A stretch of DNA of 8,531 nt from an uncultured Xanthobacteraceae bacterium. GTDB lineage: Bacteria > Pseudomonadota > Alphaproteobacteria > Rhizobiales > Xanthobacteraceae. The translations under genes and the position numbers were made by a program. A model generated the notes under the pieces. It was not told the DNA's origin. It saw nothing but the letters and a program-made list of their open reading frames with translations, and did no database searches. Location: contig CATPBC010000129.1 of the NCBI GenBank assembly GCA_955652195.1, positions 1-8,531 on the forward strand, written 5' to 3'. Shown in pieces: positions 4,757-8,531 of this stretch; positions within the stretch are counted from its first letter, which is position 1, and every line of letters starts with the position of its first letter.

Positions 4757-6418
4757 TCAATTCGGAAAATGCTCGGCGTGCCAATCGGCTTCGAGGTTTG
4801 GGTTGATCTTGCCGTCGATCACGAACACTCCCGGCGCGCCTTCGGCGACCCATGCTTTGAGCTGATCGAGATCGGCCAGCGTGCGCACCGTCGCGCCGCG
4901 CGCGCTGTAGCCCCGCGCAATGGCGGCGAAATCCGTATCTGGGAACTGCACGATATCGACTGAATAGCCTTGACGCCGAAAGTAGTGGACTTCGGCGGCG
5001 TAGGAGCTGTCGTTGTAGACCAGGATGCAGAGGCGAAGCCCAAGGCGCACCGCTGTTTCCAGATCGGCCATCGACATCAAGAATCCGCCGTCGCCGGTGC
5101 CGAGCACGGCGAGCTTGCCGGGATTGGCGATGGCGAGCCCGATGACCGACGGCAGACCGAGCCCGACCGACTGGAACGAATGGCTCAGGCACGAGGCGCG
5201 CGCATTCGGCACCCGCAGATAGCGTGGCACCCAGCCGCAAAAATGCCCGGAGTCGGACGCCACCACACGATCCGCGGGCAGGATGGCATCGACCGCCTTA
5301 CTCAAGGTGCGCGGATCGATGAAGTCGCGGCTCGACTCGTCTGGATGAGGATAATGATGATTGTCGCCACCGCGGATGCACTCGCGCGTCGCGGCGCTGC
5401 GGCGGCTCGTTCGGGCGGTCATGCCGCGCCGGTCGAATTCCGCGAGCAAGGCTTCCGCCGTCGCCTTGGCGTCGCCAAGCACCGCGATCTCGATCGGCAT
5501 CTGATAGCCAAGCTTTGTTGGCTCGACGTCGACTTGCGCGACGACGGCGCCGGGAGCGATCAACTTGCCTTTCTTGGTCGTCCACTGCGTCAGGCTGGCG
5601 CCGAAGGCGACGATGCAATCACTTTCGGAAATCAGCGGGTCGGCGATCGGCGACGAAAATCCGCCGCTGATGCCGAGTGACCATGGATTGCCGGAAAACA
5701 GGCCGTGGCCGCAGACCGAAGTTGCCAACAGCGCGCCGGTCCGCTCGGCAAGCGCGATCAGCACCGCTTCGGCATCTGAAATGACGGCGCCGCGGCCGCC
5801 GAGAATGAGCGGACGCTGCGCCCGCGATAAAGCATCGGCAAGCCGCTCGACGCTGCGCGGATCGGGATAGAGCCGCCCCGGCGTCGGCGCCAGTTCAAGC
5901 GGCGGCAGATTTGAGGCAAGCGGCGCATGCTGCACGTCGAGCGGCAGGCTAAGCACCACGGTTTGCCGGTCGCGCAACGCGCGGGTGACAGCGCGTCGCG
6001 CGTCCTCGCGCGCGGTTGCCGGCGTGTGCAATCGTTCCGGCACAGCGCCGACCGCGCGCACCATGTCAGCCTGTTCGATGTAGAAATTATTTTTTACCGC
6101 GCCGCTCGGCACGTCTCCGGCCAGCACCAAGAGCGGCGTCCGGCTTTTTGCCGCTTCGCCGATGCCGGTCAAGGCATTGGTCAGCCCCGGCCCCGAATGC
6201 ACGCTCACCAGCGTCAGTTCGCCCGTCGCTTTGGCATAGGCGTCCGCCATGCTCGCGGCATTACACTCGTGGCGGGCGGAAATGAGCTCAACGCCAGACT
6301 CGACCAGCGCGTGCGAGATTTTGAAATTGGCGGTACCGAGCAAGGCAAAGCAGCGCCGGGCGCCATAACGGGCGAGGTCGCCGGCGACGACGCTTGCGAC
6401 AATAGGGTTGCCGCGCAT
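4757..6418 (-). CDS. Thiamine-diphosphate-dependent enzyme (acetolactate synthase / benzoylformate decarboxylase superfamily)
   Basis: This 553-residue protein has the three-domain layout of the decarboxylase/synthase superfamily. The Pyr domain (about 1-165) carries catalytic E51 in ISARHECNAASMADAYAKATG. A central domain (about 185-330) includes LILGGRGA and CIVAFGASLTQW. The PP domain (about 365-540) has the ThDP/Mg motif GTGDGG (440-445), then N469-D470 in LVYNDSSYAAEVHYF. The spacing from GDG to N is 24 residues, as expected; the second N of the usual 'NN' is D here. It is unlikely to be the housekeeping acetolactate synthase: no regulatory subunit adjoins, and the E51 and PP motif surroundings differ from IlvB. 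A catabolic 2-oxo acid decarboxylase, carboligase or lyase is more likely, and the reaction is unassigned. The ATG at 6418 is preceded by GGAG with a long 11-nt spacing. It diverges from the fused flavoprotein, so co-regulation is plausible. Confidence 0.85.
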   Translation of the reverse strand: MRGNPIVASVVAGDLARYGARRCFALLGTANFKISHALVESGVELISARHECNAASMADAYAKATGELTLVSVHSGPGLTNALTGIGEAAKSRTPLLVLAGDVPSGAVKNNFYIEQADMVRAVGAVPERLHTPATAREDARRAVTRALRDRQTVVLSLPLDVQHAPLASNLPPLELAPTPGRLYPDPRSVERLADALSRAQRPLILGGRGAVISDAEAVLIALAERTGALLATSVCGHGLFSGNPWSLGISGGFSSPIADPLISESDCIVAFGASLTQWTTKKGKLIAPGAVVAQVDVEPTKLGYQMPIEIAVLGDAKATAEALLAEFDRRGMTARTSRRSAATRECIRGGDNHHYPHPDESSRDFIDPRTLSKAVDAILPADRVVASDSGHFCGWVPRYLRVPNARASCLSHSFQSVGLGLPSVIGLAIANPGKLAVLGTGDGGFLMSMADLETAVRLGLRLCILVYNDSSYAAEVHYFRRQGYSVDIVQFPDTDFAAIARGYSARGATVRTLADLDQLKAWVAEGAPGVFVIDGKINPNLEADWHAEHFPN

Positions 6419-6472
6419 GGTTTAGAGCGCTCCGGTTTGGGAAAAACCTTTACAATCCAAGGTCATAATACA

Positions 6473-6489
6473 CAGCCGAAGAGCGGCTG
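6473..6489. promoter_or_regulatory. Short dyad in the divergent region upstream of the ThDP enzyme
   Basis: CAGCCG (6473-6478) and CGGCTG (6484-6489) are perfect inverted repeats separated by 5 bp. The dyad lies about 55 bp upstream of the ThDP gene start and 118 bp upstream of the fused flavoprotein. It could be an operator, or chance in GC-rich DNA. Confidence 0.2.
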
Positions 6490-6524
6490 GAAGGCGTGTT
6501 CAGGGGTCCAGTGATGGTTCGGAA

Positions 6525-6558
6525 AAGCTTTAACATTTGAATATTTAAGCTTGAAATA
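6525..6558 (+). promoter_or_regulatory. AT-rich tandem / near-palindromic element upstream of the fused flavoprotein
   Basis: Two overlapping symmetries occupy this AT-rich patch. A 15-nt imperfect tandem repeat, TTTAACATTTGAATA (6529-6543) then TTTAAGCTTGAAATA (6544-6558), matches at 11 of 15 positions. A near-palindrome, AAGCTTTAA (6525-6533) and TTTAAGCTT (6544-6552), has 8 of 9 complementary positions. TTGAAA (6551-6556) matches TTGACA at five of six positions, but no good -10 follows at normal spacing. The AT richness contrasts with the flanking genes and fits a regulated promoter or operator for the gene at 6607. Confidence 0.35.
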
Positions 6559-6606
6559 ATTGCCTGCGAATGCCATTTTTACGGTGTTTTGCAAGGCGGC
6601 ATCCGT

Positions 6607-8531
6607 ATGAAAATCGCTTGTCTTGGCGGCGGCCCGGCCGGGCTTTATTCGGCAATCAGCATCAAGCTGCGCAGCGCCGCGGACGATGTGACCGTATTCG
6701 AGCGCAACCGACCTGACGATACGTTCGGCTGGGGCGTGGTGTTTTCCAACGAGACGTTCGACAACATCACGGCCAACGATCCGGCCAGCGCACAGGCGAT
6801 CCGGGAGCATTTCGCCTATTGGGATGATATCGCCGTTAATTATCGCGGCGAAAGAATCGTTTCCACCGGTCACGGCTTTTGCGGCATCGCGCGCAAAACG
6901 CTGCTGCTGTTGTTGCAAGAGCGCGCCAGGGAACTCGGCGCGAACTTACGCTTTCAAAACGAGATTGCCAGCGCCGGGGCGCTCGCCAAGGAATACGACC
7001 TGGTGATCGCTGCGGACGGCTTGAACTCGAAAACGCGCAGTGAATTCGCGCAGATTTTCAAACCGGCAATCGACTTACGCAAGAACAAATTTGTCTGGCT
7101 TGGCACGCACCAGAAATTCGACGACGCTTTTACTTTTATTTTCGAAGAGACCGAACATGGCTGGGTTTGGGCGCATGCCTATCAGTTCGATTCCGACACC
7201 GCGACTTTCATTGTCGAATGTTCGGAGGCGACTTGGCGGAAGTTCGGCTTCGCGGCAATGAATCAGGAGCAGTCATGCCGAACCTGCGAGCGCATTTTCG
7301 CCAAATATCTCGGCGGACACCGGCTGATGTCGAACGCAACGCATTTGCGCGGTTCGGCATGGCTGAATTTCCCGCGCGTGCTGTGCGAGACGTGGTCGCA
7401 TGAGAATATCGTGCTGATGGGCGATGCCGCTGCGACCGCGCATTTCTCGGTCGGCTCGGGCACCAAGCTCGCGATGGAGAGCGCGATCTCGATGGCCGAC
7501 TATCTCGTCAGCGAGCGGACTCTGGAAGCGGCTTTTGCCAAATACGAGGATGCGCGCCGCACCGAAGTCCTGCGCCTGCAATCGGCCGCGCGCAACTCGC
7601 TCGAATGGTTCGAGGACGTCGAGCGCTATCTGCATCTCGATCCGGTACAATTCAATTATTCGCTGCTGACGCGTTCGCAGCGCATCAGCCACGAAAACCT
7701 ACGGCTGCGCGACCGCAATTGGCTGGAAGGCGCCGAGGCCTGGTTCCAGCGGCTCGCCGGCGCCGAAGACAATAAGGTCCGCCGCCCGATGTTCGCGCCG
7801 TTCCAGTTGCGCGACATGCGGCTGAAGAACCGCATCGTCGTGTCACCAATGGCGCAATACAAAGCCGTTGATGGTTGCCCGACCGATTGGCATCTCGTCC
7901 ATTACGGCGAACGTGCCAAAGGCGGCGCCGGCCTGGTTTGCATCGAGATGACCTGCGTGAGCCCGGAAGGACGGATCACGCCCGGCTGCACGGGAATGTA
8001 TGCGCCCGAACACGAACGCGCGTGGAAGCGCATCGTCGATTTCGTTCACGCCGAGACGGATGCAAAAATCTGCTGCCAACTCGGGCATTCCGGCGCCAAA
8101 GGTTCGACCCAGCTCGGCTGGGAGGAAATGGATGCGCCGCTCAATTCCGGCAATTGGCCGGTGATGGCGCCGTCGCCGATCGCCTGGTCAGAGCGCAACC
8201 AGCGCGCCCGCGCCATGGATCGTGCCGATATGGATCGCGTGCGCGATCAATTCGTTGCGTCAGCGGAAATGGCGGCGCGCGCCGGTTTCGACATGCTCGA
8301 AATCCATTGCGCGCACGGCTACCTGTTATCGTCCTTCATCACGCCGCTGACTAATTGGCGCGCCGACGAATACGGCGGCTCGCTTGAGAACCGCATGCGC
8401 TATCCGCTGGACATCTTCCATGCGGTCCGGGAAGTGTGGCCGGCGGAGAAGCCGATTTCGGTCCGCATTTCGGCCAATGACTGGGTCGGCGCGGAGGGCA
8501 TCGAGCCGCGCGATGCGGTCGAAATCAGCCG
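6607..8531 (+). CDS. Bifunctional aryl-CoA hydroxylase / Old Yellow Enzyme-type reductase (3' partial)
   Basis: The frame is open from the ATG at 6607 to the window edge (641 full codons), so the gene is cut by the window, not broken. Residues 1-375 are an FAD monooxygenase: GGGPAG (7-12), [12 protein letters not shown], the DG motif IAADGLNS (D137-G138), and the GD motif [25 protein letters not shown] (G272-D273). Residues from about 394 on are an Old Yellow Enzyme FMN barrel: [25 protein letters not shown] (394-418), [10 protein letters not shown] with H494, [19 protein letters not shown] (565-583), [10 protein letters not shown] (587-596) and VRISANDW (619-626). This fusion is the architecture of 2-aminobenzoyl-CoA monooxygenase/reductase and of the 'bifunctional salicylyl-CoA 5-hydroxylase/oxidoreductase' family, which act on aryl-CoA thioesters. 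From memory the family is about 770-800 residues, so roughly 130-160 are missing at the right. The choice between anthraniloyl-CoA and salicylyl-CoA cannot be made here. A stop at 6538-6540 precedes the ATG in frame, and AAGG (6593-6596) is a moderate ribosome site. Confidence 0.9.
   Translation, partial: MKIACLGGGPAGLYSAISIKLRSAADDVTVFERNRPDDTFGWGVVFSNETFDNITANDPASAQAIREHFAYWDDIAVNYRGERIVSTGHGFCGIARKTLLLLLQERARELGANLRFQNEIASAGALAKEYDLVIAADGLNSKTRSEFAQIFKPAIDLRKNKFVWLGTHQKFDDAFTFIFEETEHGWVWAHAYQFDSDTATFIVECSEATWRKFGFAAMNQEQSCRTCERIFAKYLGGHRLMSNATHLRGSAWLNFPRVLCETWSHENIVLMGDAAATAHFSVGSGTKLAMESAISMADYLVSERTLEAAFAKYEDARRTEVLRLQSAARNSLEWFEDVERYLHLDPVQFNYSLLTRSQRISHENLRLRDRNWLEGAEAWFQRLAGAEDNKVRRPMFAPFQLRDMRLKNRIVVSPMAQYKAVDGCPTDWHLVHYGERAKGGAGLVCIEMTCVSPEGRITPGCTGMYAPEHERAWKRIVDFVHAETDAKICCQLGHSGAKGSTQLGWEEMDAPLNSGNWPVMAPSPIAWSERNQRARAMDRADMDRVRDQFVASAEMAARAGFDMLEIHCAHGYLLSSFITPLTNWRADEYGGSLENRMRYPLDIFHAVREVWPAEKPISVRISANDWVGAEGIEPRDAVEIS

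Noticed and set aside
4745..4766. Possible terminator between the convergent permease and ThDP genes
   Set aside because: TCCGGAAT against ATTCGGA pairs only with a bulge, overlaps the ThDP stop codon and has no T-tract on either strand. Too weak to call.
4970..5680. Long plus-strand open frame of 236 codons opposite the ThDP gene
   Set aside because: It is a shadow in the antisense of a strongly supported gene. High GC suppresses stops, and the translation has no recognisable domain and an Arg/Ala-rich composition.
4757..6418. Housekeeping acetolactate synthase large subunit (ilvB)
   Set aside because: No small regulatory subunit gene adjoins, and the residues around E51 and the cofactor motif do not read like IlvB. 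The neighbourhood is catabolic or transport.
5927..6514. Plus-strand open frame of 195 codons overlapping the ThDP gene start
   Set aside because: It lies almost wholly antisense to the Pyr domain of the ThDP enzyme, has low-complexity composition and no ribosome site of note.
6463..6918. Minus-strand open frame of 151 codons across the flavoprotein start
   Set aside because: It covers the N-terminal FAD motif of a clear gene on the other strand, begins with a Gln run that is antisense to a Leu-coding stretch, and has no support of its own.

Overview
The window looks like a chromosomal piece of a high-GC alphaproteobacterium, probably Hyphomicrobiales near Bradyrhizobium, Rhodopseudomonas or Xanthobacteraceae. 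This rests on the codon usage, the gene families, and a palindromic intergenic repeat at the left edge of a kind I associate with alphaproteobacteria. No taxonomic marker is present. There are no RNA genes, insertion sequences, CRISPR arrays or regulator genes.

Layout, left to right. Positions 1-55 hold a double-hairpin intergenic repeat. Positions 64-1224 (minus) encode a group A FAD monooxygenase. The 324-bp gap that follows (1225-1548) holds two large hairpins (1291-1366 and 1380-1456). They are diverged copies of one repeat, arranged as an inverted dimer around an AT-rich palindrome. A short VOC-superfamily protein follows (1549-1965, plus). It converges, with a 7-bp gap, on an exported NMT1/SsuA-type substrate-binding protein (1973-2977, minus). 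Divergent from that gene are its partner ABC ATPase (3144-3953) and permease (3947-4744), which overlap by 7 bp. A thiamine-diphosphate-dependent decarboxylase/synthase-like enzyme (4757-6418, minus) converges on the permease. Divergent from it, and running off the right edge, is a long fused flavoprotein (6607->8531). Its N-terminal half is an FAD monooxygenase and its C-terminal half an Old Yellow Enzyme-type reductase, the architecture of 2-aminobenzoyl-CoA monooxygenase/reductase and salicylyl-CoA 5-hydroxylase.

Taken together, the window suggests an aromatic-acid catabolic neighbourhood. An ABC importer of the sulfonate/nitrate/taurine class would bring in a small organic substrate. A ThDP enzyme could handle a 2-oxo acid or related intermediate. 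The fused flavoprotein would hydroxylate and dearomatise an aryl-CoA thioester. That functional linkage is inference; only the protein families and the gene order are seen.

The most unusual element is the inverted dimer at 1291-1456. The two hairpins differ at ten paired positions, and all ten differences are compensated on the opposite arm, so the fold appears to have been maintained. Other candidate regulatory structures are a dyad overlapping the -35 region of a promoter for the binding-protein gene, a GC-rich leader hairpin in the same transcript, and a tandem/near-palindromic AT-rich element upstream of the fused flavoprotein.
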